Positions 27,391 through 35,650 of a DNA stretch of 64,000 nucleotides are shown here, one piece after another. Within the stretch, counting starts at the first letter, position 1; the number at the start of each line of letters is the position of its first letter. The position numbers and the translations under genes are program-made. The notes below the pieces were generated by a model. It was not told where the DNA came from. It did not search any database and saw nothing but the letters and a program-made list of their open reading frames with translations. The DNA is taken from the NCBI RefSeq assembly GCF_009689005.1, contig NZ_AP021879.1:2232001-2296000 (forward strand), given 5' to 3'. This DNA is from Desulfosarcina ovata subsp. ovata. GTDB taxonomy: Bacteria; Desulfobacterota; Desulfobacteria; Desulfobacterales; Desulfosarcinaceae.

Positions 27391-28125
27391 ATGCCACTGG
27401 CTGAACCGATCAACCAGCGTCCCGGCTGGAACTATTTCGACCGCGTCTACTGCATCTCGCTCAAGGATCGCGCCGACCGGCGGCGCCAGGCCCGGCGGCA
27501 GTTCGATGCCGTGGGACTGAATGGCCGGGTAACGTTCGTCGAGGTCGAAAAGCACCCCCGCAACAGCGAGCAGGGAATTTACGAATCCCACCAGCGCTGC
27601 ATCGCCAGGGGGCTTGCCCAGGGCGCCGGGACGATCCTCATTTTCGAGGATGATGTCCGCTTCGATGGGTTTACCCGCCAGCGGCTCGACCAATGCATCG
27701 CCTTTCTGGCATCCACCGCCGACTGGCAGGCGTTTTTCTTCGGCTGCCTGGTGCGCCGCAGCCACCGGACCCAAAATCCGGCGGTCCTGGCCGTGACCTA
27801 CCGCGCCCTGACCCACGCCTATGCGCTGAGCCGCCCGATGGCCACCCGGATTGTCACAAAACCATGGCAAGGGGCCCCCTATGATGCTATGTTGGCAAGC
27901 TTTAACCGTGGTTTCTTCGCCGCCTACCCGGCCTTTGCCTTTCAAAGCGACTCGGCCTCGGACAATACCCGCCAGCTGCGGTTGGACCGGTTCAGGAGAC
28001 GCTGCGGCGGCCTGATGCGCATCCAGAAGGCCAACCAGTGGATCTGCCGGTACCGCCGGCTGCTGATCGCCGTGCATGTGCTCGGCATGGCTGTGATAGC
28101 AGGACTTGCGCTCTATTTTCGATAA
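27391..28125 (+). CDS. Glycosyltransferase family 25 (LOS/LPS type)
   Basis: This is a 244-aa protein. 'FDRVYCISLKDRADRR' opens the family-25 domain, and 'TILIFEDDVRF' holds the acidic sugar-nucleotide/metal motif. A hydrophobic segment at the C-terminus (about residues 218-240) may anchor it to the inner membrane. Family members add galactose or other hexoses to lipooligosaccharide; here it could glycosylate the cluster's lipid product. An in-frame TTG lies 12 bases upstream, but the ATG is preferred. It is the first gene of the second plus-strand block, and the MMPL exporter starts nine bases after its stop. Confidence 0.83.
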   Translation: MPLAEPINQRPGWNYFDRVYCISLKDRADRRRQARRQFDAVGLNGRVTFVEVEKHPRNSEQGIYESHQRCIARGLAQGAGTILIFEDDVRFDGFTRQRLDQCIAFLASTADWQAFFFGCLVRRSHRTQNPAVLAVTYRALTHAYALSRPMATRIVTKPWQGAPYDAMLASFNRGFFAAYPAFAFQSDSASDNTRQLRLDRFRRRCGGLMRIQKANQWICRYRRLLIAVHVLGMAVIAGLALYFR

Positions 28126-28134
28126 CCGGTAACT

Positions 28135-31100
28135 ATGATGCCATCTGCTTCCCGAATCAACATCTCCGTGCTGATCGCCGTTATTCTCGGCGCACTCGTC
28201 CTTTTCTATGTGGGCTGGAAGCGCACGGCCATTGACACGGACATCGTCTCTTCCCTGCCCCACGACGATCCGGTGCTGGACAGCGCCATGCACATTTTCC
28301 GCAACCACCCCATGCAGGATCAGATCACTATCGACGTGGGCATCGACCGGGACGATACGGACCTTCTGGTGGCCTGCGGCCTGGATCTGAGCGCGCGTCT
28401 GGAAAATAGCGGCCTGTTTAAAAGCGTGGGCATGACCGACATCCAGGAGCAGCTGCCCCGGCTGGTGGATCAGGTTGTCAACCGCCTGCCGGAGCTGTTC
28501 ACCGCCGCCATGCTGGAAAAGGATGTGGCCCCGCTGCTGACACCGGAAAGCGTGGATGCCGCCATCGGTGGGTGGCAGGAGCGCCTTCTGCAGATGGACG
28601 CCATCGGCCAGGCAGCCTATATCGCCCGCGATCCCCTCTCATTGAAAGACTCCCTGCTGGCGCGCCTGCTCTTTCTGGCGCCGTCGCAAAAGGCCCGCGT
28701 ATACAAGGGCCAGTTGATTTCCGCGGACGGGCGGCACCTGCTGGTCACGGCCGTGCCCACCGGCTCGGCCACGGACACCGCCTTTGCCCGCCGGCTGTCC
28801 GCCGCTCTGGAGAAGATCGACGCATCCCTCGGCCAGGCGTTTTCCGGACGCGGCATCCAGGTCACCCTGACGCCCGTGGGCGCCTTTCGCGCGGCCCTGG
28901 ACAACGAGGTGATCATCCGCCGGGACGTGCAAAACGCAATCCTCTTCGCCACTCTGGGCATCGCCGTCCTGCTGCTGATCGCCTTTCCCCGGCCCCTGAT
29001 CGGCCTCTTCTCCCTGCTGCCGGCCCTGGTCGGCACCATGACAGCCTTTTTCGTCTGGTCCCTGTTCCATGACGCCATTTCGATCATGGTGCTGGGATTC
29101 GGTGGGGCCATCATCTCCATTACCGTGGATCACGGCATCGCCTACCTGCTCTTCCTGGACCGGCCGGAGAAGGCCTACGGCAAGCAGGCATCCCGGGAGA
29201 TCTGGGCCATCGGCCTGTTGGCCACCCTGACCACCGTGGGCGCCTTTGCCGCGCTCACCGTCAGCCGCTTCGACATTTTTCGCCAGCTGGGCCAGTTCGC
29301 CGCCATGGGCATCGCCTTTTCATTCCTCTTCGTACACCTGATCTTCCCGCGCATCTTTCCGTCCCTGCCGGCCTCCCGGCCGCGCCGGCTGCCCCTGCCG
29401 AAACTGGCCGACCGGCTCTTTTCCATGGGCACCAAGGGGCTTGTGGCAGCCGTTCTTTTCGCCGCAGGGATGGCCGTTTTCGCCCGGCCCGGCTTCAACG
29501 CCGACGTGGGGGCCATGAACACGGTAAGCCAGGAGAGCCTGGCCGCGGAAAAGCACCTCATGAGCGTGTGGGGCAACATCTTCAGCAAGGTGTTCCTGCT
29601 CACCGAGGCCGACACCCTGGCCGACCTGCAGCGTAAAAACGACCGCCTGCTGGCCGGCCTGGAAAGCGACCCCGATGCCGATCTGCTGGATCAGGCCTTC
29701 CTGCCGTCCATGCTCTTCCCCGGCCCGGAGCGGCGGGCCGCCAACCTGGCGGCATGGAAAGCGTTCTGGACCCCCGACCGCCGGGACAACCTGGTCCGGA
29801 CCCTGAACCAGGCCGGCACGCGCTACGGTTTCGCCGACGGGGCCTTTGCCCCGTTTATCGCCACCCTCGAGCATCCCGAAACCGCCCTGCCGGCAAGCCA
29901 TGACGGAACCATTCCGCGGAGTCTCTTCGCCCTGGTGGGCATCTCCGCCGACGCCGGCAGCAACGTCTACCGCCAGTTCACCTCCCTGGCCCTGCCGACC
30001 GGCTACTCCGGAGAGCGTTTCTTCGCGCGCTACGCCAACACGGCCACGATTTTTGACCCGGCCCTTTTTTCCCGGCAGCTGGGTGAGTTGATGGTCTCCA
30101 CCTTTACCCGGCTGATCGCCATTATCGCACCGGTGGTGGTGATCCTGCTGCTGATCTTCTTCGCCGACCTGAAACTGACCCTCATCGCCCTGGCGCCGGT
30201 GGCATTTGCCATGCTGGCCACCCTGGGCACCCTGACCCTGATGGGCCGCCGCCTGGACATCCCCAGCCTGATGCTGGCCATCATCATCCTGGGCATGGGC
30301 ATCGACTATTCGCTCTTCCTGGTGCGGGCCTACCAGCGCTACGGGAAGGCCGACCACCCCGGGTTCACCCTGATCCGTTCGGCGGTGGTCATGACCTCGG
30401 CATCCACCCTGGTGGGTTTCGGCGTCCTGGCCCTGGCCCACCATACCCTGCTGCAAAGCGCCGGGATCACCTCCTTGCTGGGCATCGGCTATTCGGCCCT
30501 GGGTGCCTTTCTGATCCTGCCGCCCCTGTTGCGCCGCCATGTCGAAAGGCAGCCCTCCCCGCTTCCGTCCAGCGCAGGCATCCAGGCCCGGGTATGCCGC
30601 CGCTATCGGTCCATGGAACCCTATGTGCGTTTTTTCGCGCGTTTTAAAATGCGCCTCGATCCCATGTTCGGGCAACTGGATGGGGTCATCGACTTCCCCT
30701 CAACGCCGCAAACCCTGCTGGATATCGGCAGCGGGTTCGGCGTGCCGGCCTGCTGGTTGGCCGAGACCTTTCCGACGGCACGGGTCTACGGTATCGAACC
30801 GGACCCGAACCGGGTACGCGTGGCCAATCGCGCCCTGGGCGGGGATGGTACCGTCATCCCGGGACTGGCTCCTTCCCTGCCCGATGCGCCATCCCATGCC
30901 GACGGGGCGTTCATGCTCGATATGATGCATTTCCTCTCCCCGGAAGATCTTCAGCTGCTGCTCCAGCGGTTGCACGGCGCATTGGGTGCCCATGGCCGCC
31001 TGATCATCCGCAACGTGATGACACCGACCCGGCGGTTTCCCTGGCACTGGTGGATCGATCGACTGAAAAGCCGCCTGGTCGGACCACGCACCTTTTTTCG

Positions 31101-31233
31101 TTCAAACGAAGCGATCCAGGCCATGATCAACCAATGCGGATTCGATGTGCAGACCGTACGCCAGTCCGATGCCCACGGGGAACTGGTCTGGTTCGGGTGC
31201 CGCAAGGCACCGGAGGGCGATGGCGACCAGTGA
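28135..31233 (+). CDS. MMPL/RND-type lipid exporter fused to SAM methyltransferase
   Basis: This is a 1032-aa protein. Residues 1-~800 are an MMPL-type exporter of the kind found in aryl-polyene clusters: TM1 near residues 8-28, a periplasmic domain, a TM2-6 bundle ('MVLGFGGAIISITVDHGIAYLLFLDRPEKAYG'-like region), a second TM ('ALVLFAAG'), a second periplasmic domain and a second bundle with 'LGMGIDYSLFLVRAYQRYG'. Residues ~820-1030 are a class I methyltransferase with the SAM loop 'LLDIGSGFGVPACW' (Asp863), an acidic 'GIEPDP' and 'DMMHFLSPEDL'. Exporter length alone is already complete, so this is a real fusion. The C-terminal enzyme would face the cytosol and could methylate the cargo as it is exported. 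The deacetylase ATG overlaps the stop. Confidence 0.87.
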   Translation: MMPSASRINISVLIAVILGALVLFYVGWKRTAIDTDIVSSLPHDDPVLDSAMHIFRNHPMQDQITIDVGIDRDDTDLLVACGLDLSARLENSGLFKSVGMTDIQEQLPRLVDQVVNRLPELFTAAMLEKDVAPLLTPESVDAAIGGWQERLLQMDAIGQAAYIARDPLSLKDSLLARLLFLAPSQKARVYKGQLISADGRHLLVTAVPTGSATDTAFARRLSAALEKIDASLGQAFSGRGIQVTLTPVGAFRAALDNEVIIRRDVQNAILFATLGIAVLLLIAFPRPLIGLFSLLPALVGTMTAFFVWSLFHDAISIMVLGFGGAIISITVDHGIAYLLFLDRPEKAYGKQASREIWAIGLLATLTTVGAFAALTVSRFDIFRQLGQFAAMGIAFSFLFVHLIFPRIFPSLPASRPRRLPLPKLADRLFSMGTKGLVAAVLFAAGMAVFARPGFNADVGAMNTVSQESLAAEKHLMSVWGNIFSKVFLLTEADTLADLQRKNDRLLAGLESDPDADLLDQAFLPSMLFPGPERRAANLAAWKAFWTPDRRDNLVRTLNQAGTRYGFADGAFAPFIATLEHPETALPASHDGTIPRSLFALVGISADAGSNVYRQFTSLALPTGYSGERFFARYANTATIFDPALFSRQLGELMVSTFTRLIAIIAPVVVILLLIFFADLKLTLIALAPVAFAMLATLGTLTLMGRRLDIPSLMLAIIILGMGIDYSLFLVRAYQRYGKADHPGFTLIRSAVVMTSASTLVGFGVLALAHHTLLQSAGITSLLGIGYSALGAFLILPPLLRRHVERQPSPLPSSAGIQARVCRRYRSMEPYVRFFARFKMRLDPMFGQLDGVIDFPSTPQTLLDIGSGFGVPACWLAETFPTARVYGIEPDPNRVRVANRALGGDGTVIPGLAPSLPDAPSHADGAFMLDMMHFLSPEDLQLLLQRLHGALGAHGRLIIRNVMTPTRRFPWHWWIDRLKSRLVGPRTFFRSNEAIQAMINQCGFDVQTVRQSDAHGELVWFGCRKAPEGDGDQ

Positions 31234-32048
31234 TGCCCAAACGCCCATACCCTATCACCCCGTTCCACAAAACCGCCGTGGTCACGGCGATGGCGGCAAC
31301 GGCGCTGGGCATCGTCCACGGACCGCTGGCCTGGATTCCTCTGGTGCTGTTCCTGATGCTTTGTACGGGCGCCTCCTTCTGCCACCGCTGCAGTTTCTAT
31401 GTGCCCGTGATCAGCCGAGGGGCCACAAATTGTGCTGCCGTGGCCCTGACCTTTGACGACGGCCCCGACCCGGCGACCACACCGCAGCTGCTCGATATTT
31501 TGGAGGACAACGGGGTGCCGGCCACCTTTTTCGTAACCGGCGAGCGGGCGCGCGCCTATCCGGAACTGATCCGGGCCATCGCCGATGCCGGCCACACGCT
31601 GGGTAACCATTCGTTTTCACACAGCACATTGATCGCCTTCAGAGGCAGAAAACGGGTGTTTGACGATATCGCCGCCACACAGAGCGAATTGTCCCGCCTG
31701 GGAATCGTGCCGCGGGTCTTCCGGCCGCCGGTGGGCATCACCTACCCGCACCTCGCGCCGGTCCTGGCGGCACTGGGACTGTCGGCGGTCGGTTTCAGCT
31801 GCCGCGCCCGGGACTTCGGCAACCGGGCCATCCGCCACCTCTCCCGGCGTATCCTGGCCTGCGCGGTGCCGGGGGATGTTATCATGCTCCACGACCTGCC
31901 GCCCTACCATGTTGACCAGATGGCAGCCTGGCTGGTAGAGATCGAGGCATTGGTAAAAGGCCTGAAGGCAAAAAAACTGCCCATCCGGCCGCTGGCCGAG
32001 TTGATCGGCAAGGCCGTTGACAACCGCCAAACAATAGCGGAAAGGTAA
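31233..32048 (+). CDS. Polysaccharide deacetylase family protein (NodB homology)
   Basis: This is a 271-aa protein with one or two N-terminal hydrophobic segments (about residues 14-50) that would anchor it in the inner membrane. The NodB domain follows, with TFDDGPDP (metal Asp about 75/76), HSFSH (His126, His130), the RPPVG motif and a late 'MLHDLP' His. All metal and catalytic positions are present. The family removes acetyl groups from amino sugars by a Zn2+-dependent reaction. Together with the GT25 gene it suggests a sugar head group on the exported lipid. The ATG is in TGATG with the exporter gene, so the two are coupled. Confidence 0.87.
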   Translation: MPKRPYPITPFHKTAVVTAMAATALGIVHGPLAWIPLVLFLMLCTGASFCHRCSFYVPVISRGATNCAAVALTFDDGPDPATTPQLLDILEDNGVPATFFVTGERARAYPELIRAIADAGHTLGNHSFSHSTLIAFRGRKRVFDDIAATQSELSRLGIVPRVFRPPVGITYPHLAPVLAALGLSAVGFSCRARDFGNRAIRHLSRRILACAVPGDVIMLHDLPPYHVDQMAAWLVEIEALVKGLKAKKLPIRPLAELIGKAVDNRQTIAER

Positions 32049-32051
32049 CGC

Positions 32052-33419
32052 ATGTCTTCGTCAACCGTGGCGTCCACGCTCGCCGACCTGACCCGTCGCC
32101 TGACGGCCGGTCCGACACACCCTGAAAAAAAATTCGTACACACCGGGATGGCCTACGCCGACCTCTACCGCATGGCGGCCCACATCCTGCGTGACCTGGC
32201 AGGAGAAAAAGTGGTTTGCCTGGGCACCGACGACCGGGCAACGGCCAGTGCCGCCATCCTGGCCGCACTGGCCGGCGGGCCGCGCCTGATCCTGCCCTAT
32301 GCCCTGACGCCATCCGTTTTGGAGGAGATCCGCGGCCTGACCGGTTACGCGTGCGCCATCACCGCCGGCGAGGATCTGCCCGATTCGGGTGTCCGCCGCT
32401 TCGTTCCCCAAAGCGAAGTGGCCGAGTGGCCCTGCGATCCGTCGCCCTCCCCTGTGGATATGGATGATCCCTGGATCGATCTGTTTACCGGTGGATCCAC
32501 GGGAACGCCGCGCAGTTGGCCCAAGACGGTACGCAACCTCTTGGCCGAAACCCTCAACATCGTCGAGACCTACGGTGTGACGGATACCGACAGTATCGTC
32601 TCCACCGCCTCGCCGCTGCACATCTACGGGCTGCTCTACGGCATCCTGGCCGCCCTGGCCGCATCGGCCACCATCGCCCCCGGCACGCCCTCATTTCCCG
32701 CGGAGATCGAAAACGCGGTCCTGCAGCACCGGGCAACCATGCTGATCAGCCTGCCGGCCCACTACCGGGCCCTCACGGTACACGCCGGCAAAGCATTGCC
32801 CGTACGGCTGGCCTTCTCGTCGGCCGGTATGCTGGAACAGGCCGATGCCGAAGCCTTCGGCGCCCGGAACCAGGTGGGCGTCAACGAGGTTTACGGCTCC
32901 ACCGAAACGGGCGGCGTGGCATCGCGCAACCGCTTCCTCGGCGAAACCGATTTTACGACCTTCCGGCCGGTAACCGTCAAACGGGTCGATGAAAACCTCT
33001 GGGTGCGTTCCGACTTCCTTTCGCCGAACCTGCCCCTGGACGCGGCGGGGTACTATGCCATTGGCGACCGCGCGGTCTTCACCGCCCCGGATCGCTTCAT
33101 GCTCACCGGCCGGTCCGACAGTGTGGTCAAAGTCGGCGGCAAACGGGTCGACCTGGCCGAGGTGCGTGACCGGATCCTGCAGCACGATGGGGTCAGCGAA
33201 GCGCTGGTCACGGCATTGCCCGTGGGCCGCGCCAGGGAGAACCTGATCGTGGCCGTGGTCGAAGGAGCAGTCGATGGGGACGAACTGAATGCCCGGTTGG
33301 AGACCGCGCTGGAGCCCTATGCCCGGCCCCGCCGGATCAAAATCGTGAACAAGATACCGATCACCGCAGCGGGCAAATACGATCGCCGCCAGATCGAGAT
33401 GTTTTTTAAGGAATCATGA
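32052..33419 (+). CDS. ANL-family acyl/aryl-acid ligase, ApeH-like
   Basis: This is a 455-aa AMP-forming ligase. P-loop-like motif 'LFTGGSTGTPRSWPK' (about residues 140-155), 'VYGSTETGG', 'GDRAVF..PD' hinge area and a late 'ITAAGKYDRRQ' lysine are all present. It is shorter than most acyl-CoA ligases (about 520-560 aa), like the compact ligase of aryl-polyene clusters that loads an aryl acid or fatty acid onto an ACP. It would activate the starter as an acyl-adenylate. GGAAAGG precedes the ATG. It starts four bases after the deacetylase stop and overlaps the next thioesterase gene by ATGA. No ammonia-lyase gene is in the window, so an aromatic starter is not assured. Confidence 0.87.
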   Translation: MSSSTVASTLADLTRRLTAGPTHPEKKFVHTGMAYADLYRMAAHILRDLAGEKVVCLGTDDRATASAAILAALAGGPRLILPYALTPSVLEEIRGLTGYACAITAGEDLPDSGVRRFVPQSEVAEWPCDPSPSPVDMDDPWIDLFTGGSTGTPRSWPKTVRNLLAETLNIVETYGVTDTDSIVSTASPLHIYGLLYGILAALAASATIAPGTPSFPAEIENAVLQHRATMLISLPAHYRALTVHAGKALPVRLAFSSAGMLEQADAEAFGARNQVGVNEVYGSTETGGVASRNRFLGETDFTTFRPVTVKRVDENLWVRSDFLSPNLPLDAAGYYAIGDRAVFTAPDRFMLTGRSDSVVKVGGKRVDLAEVRDRILQHDGVSEALVTALPVGRARENLIVAVVEGAVDGDELNARLETALEPYARPRRIKIVNKIPITAAGKYDRRQIEMFFKES

Positions 33420-33823
33420 GTTACACCTACGAAACCCGGATGAAAGTCGCCTTCCACGACCTGGACCCGCTCCAGGTGGTCTGGCACGGCAACTACCTGA
33501 GATATTTTGACGTAGCCCGCTTCGGCCTCTTCGCCGACGCCGGGGTCGATCTGTACGATTATATGGTCAGCAAACAGGTGGTCTTTCCGGTCACCCGCTC
33601 GTCAATCAAGCATATCGCCCCGTTGCGCCACTTCGACGATTTCATCTGCCGGGCCGAAGTCACCGAAGCGCGTTACAAGATCGCCATGAACTTCTCCATC
33701 CGCCTGGTCACCGATGACACCCTCTGCGCCCGGGGCAACAGCGAACAACTGGCCGTGCACTTGCCGAAGATGGAGATGGAGTTCGAAATTCCCCCGGAGA
33801 TCACCCGGGCGCTGGGGTTTTAA
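33416..33823 (+). CDS. YbgC-type 4HBT thioesterase (second)
   Basis: This is a 135-aa hotdog thioesterase with 'FHDLDPLQVVWHGNYLRYFDVAR' near the N-terminus: the Asp of 'HDLDP' and the HGNYL motif are the family's active site. It is clearly related to, but different from, the thioesterase at 24.7 kb. The ATGA overlap with the ligase gene indicates tight coupling, and the DAK2/DegV gene starts four bases after its stop. Release of a finished chain or removal of misloaded acyl groups from the ligase or ACP are the likely roles. Confidence 0.87.
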   Translation: MSYTYETRMKVAFHDLDPLQVVWHGNYLRYFDVARFGLFADAGVDLYDYMVSKQVVFPVTRSSIKHIAPLRHFDDFICRAEVTEARYKIAMNFSIRLVTDDTLCARGNSEQLAVHLPKMEMEFEIPPEITRALGF

Positions 33824-33826
33824 GCC

Positions 33827-35539
33827 GTGGCACCGGCACCGCGCTTCGACAATGCACTTTGCCACGGCTACGAACGCCTGGCCGCCTGGGCCGACCTGCT
33901 GGACCGCATCAACGTCTTTCCCGTGGCCGATGCCGATACCGGCATCAACCTGAAAATCAGCCTGGCGCCCCTGCGGCAGCCAGGGCCATCCCCCCGCAGG
34001 CTGCGGGACAACCTGCTACGAGCGGCCACGGGCAATTCCGGCAACATTGCCTGCGCCTTTTTTGGGGAACTGATCGGCGCGCGGGGCTTGGGTGACCTGC
34101 CGCAGCGGATTCCGGCCGCCCGGGACAAAGCCCGCCAGGCGGTGATCGATCCGCAACCGGGAACCATGCTGACGATTTTCGATGCCCTGGCCGAATCGGT
34201 CGGCAGGGATGGCTGGACAACCGGCCACCCGGACTGCACGGAAACGATTGCGCAGTTGGAAGCCGCCGTGGCCGCCACCACCTCCATGCTGCCGGATCTC
34301 AAGCAGGCCGGGGTGGTCGATGCCGGCGCCCTGGGCATGTTCATCTTCCTCGAAGCCTGTTTCGCGTTTCTGTTCGCATCGCCTCCTCCCTTACGCCCGG
34401 TGACGGACATTTTCCCTTCCGGCCTCTCCATCCGTGCCGGTTGGGCGGCCCGGAATCATGCCGGCGAGTACTGCGTCAATACCATGATTCAATCCGACGC
34501 CGGCTTTGAAACCGTGCAGCAGGCGCTGGATGGATATGGCAGCAGCATCGTTGTGAGCGGTATGGAGAATCAGATCAAAGTTCACGCCCACACCAGCGAC
34601 CGGGATGGTCTGAGAAAACGCCTCAGCCGCCTGGGTGCGGTGACCCATTGGGCCGAGGACACCATGGATGCCTCCACCGTCGCACCAGTGAGGGCCGGAG
34701 ACATCCACATCATGACCGATGCCGCCGGATCGCTGACCATTGAGGACGCCCGGCAGTTGGGGATGACCCTTTTGGGCAGTTACCTGATCGTCGGCGATCG
34801 GATCTTTCCTGAAACCCTGCTCGACCCGGCGGACCTGTATGCCGCCATGGCCAGCGGGACCCGCGTCACCACGGCCCAGGCGTCGGTCTTCGAGCGCCAT
34901 CAGTGCTACCTGCACACCACCCGGCGGTTCGACCGGGTGCTCTACCTGTGCGTGGGATCGGTGTACACGGGCAACTACCAAACGGCCATCCGCTGGCAGG
35001 CCGCAAGCGACGATCCGGACCGACTGACGGTCGTGGACACGGGGTCGGCATCCGGCCGCCTGGGCATCGCCGCCATGGCCACGGCGCGGTTTGCCCGCAC
35101 GGCGTCAACCGCCGATTCGGTACAGGCCTTTGCCGAAAAGGCGCTGGCCGACAGCCGCGAACTGGTCTTTCTGGACACGCTCAAATATCTGGCCGCCGGC
35201 GGCCGCATCTCTAGAACCAAGGGATTTTTCGGCAATCTTCTCCATCTCAAGCCGATCATCTCGCCCGAGCCCGAGGGGGCCGCCAAGGTGGGCGTGGTGA
35301 GAAACCGGCGGGAACAGCTGGATTTCGCCTTGCAGCGTCTCTCCCGCGACCTGGGCAAAGCCGCCAGCGCCATGATCCTGATGCAGTATACGGACAATCG
35401 GCCGTGGGTTGAAACCACCGTGCTGCCGCAAATCGCATCCCGCTATCCGGCGGCCGAAATCCTCCTGCGGCCGATTTCGCTGACTTCCGGGGCACACATG
35501 GGGCCGGGGACCTGGGCGGTGGCCTATTTGCCGATGTAG
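33827..35539 (+). CDS. Fatty-acid-kinase-like fusion: DAK2 (FakA) plus DegV (FakB)
   Basis: This is a 570-aa protein joining the two halves of bacterial fatty acid kinase. Residues ~1-190 form a DAK2/DhaL ATP-binding domain with 'NVFPVADADTGINLKISL', which keeps the three metal Asp positions. Residues ~200-290 match the FakA middle domain ('EYCVNTMI', 'IKVHAHTSD'). Residues ~294-570 are a DegV lipid-binding domain with 'MTDAAGSL', 'GSVYTGNYQTA' and 'LKYLAAGGRIS..KGFFGNLLHLKPII'. In Firmicutes FakA phosphorylates fatty acid bound by the separate FakB. Here kinase and carrier are one chain, at the end of the lipid operon, so free acid could be made into acyl-phosphate. The GTG start has GGGG eight bases upstream. 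Confidence 0.85.
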   Translation: MAPAPRFDNALCHGYERLAAWADLLDRINVFPVADADTGINLKISLAPLRQPGPSPRRLRDNLLRAATGNSGNIACAFFGELIGARGLGDLPQRIPAARDKARQAVIDPQPGTMLTIFDALAESVGRDGWTTGHPDCTETIAQLEAAVAATTSMLPDLKQAGVVDAGALGMFIFLEACFAFLFASPPPLRPVTDIFPSGLSIRAGWAARNHAGEYCVNTMIQSDAGFETVQQALDGYGSSIVVSGMENQIKVHAHTSDRDGLRKRLSRLGAVTHWAEDTMDASTVAPVRAGDIHIMTDAAGSLTIEDARQLGMTLLGSYLIVGDRIFPETLLDPADLYAAMASGTRVTTAQASVFERHQCYLHTTRRFDRVLYLCVGSVYTGNYQTAIRWQAASDDPDRLTVVDTGSASGRLGIAAMATARFARTASTADSVQAFAEKALADSRELVFLDTLKYLAAGGRISRTKGFFGNLLHLKPIISPEPEGAAKVGVVRNRREQLDFALQRLSRDLGKAASAMILMQYTDNRPWVETTVLPQIASRYPAAEILLRPISLTSGAHMGPGTWAVAYLPM

Positions 35540-35650
35540 CGACCAAATCTTGCATGCTTGACCGCCCGTTTTCGAATTGTTCAAGTAGGAAGAGACGCCA
35601 ACCGAGTCAGCCAGTCTCTAAAATAATGGCATTTCTAAGATGGAAAACGA

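Noticed and set aside
11346..35539. Calling the cluster a plain aryl-polyene pathway
   Set aside because: No ammonia-lyase for an aryl starter is visible, and four radical SAM genes and several fusions are outside that scheme. The resemblance is kept as a comparison only.
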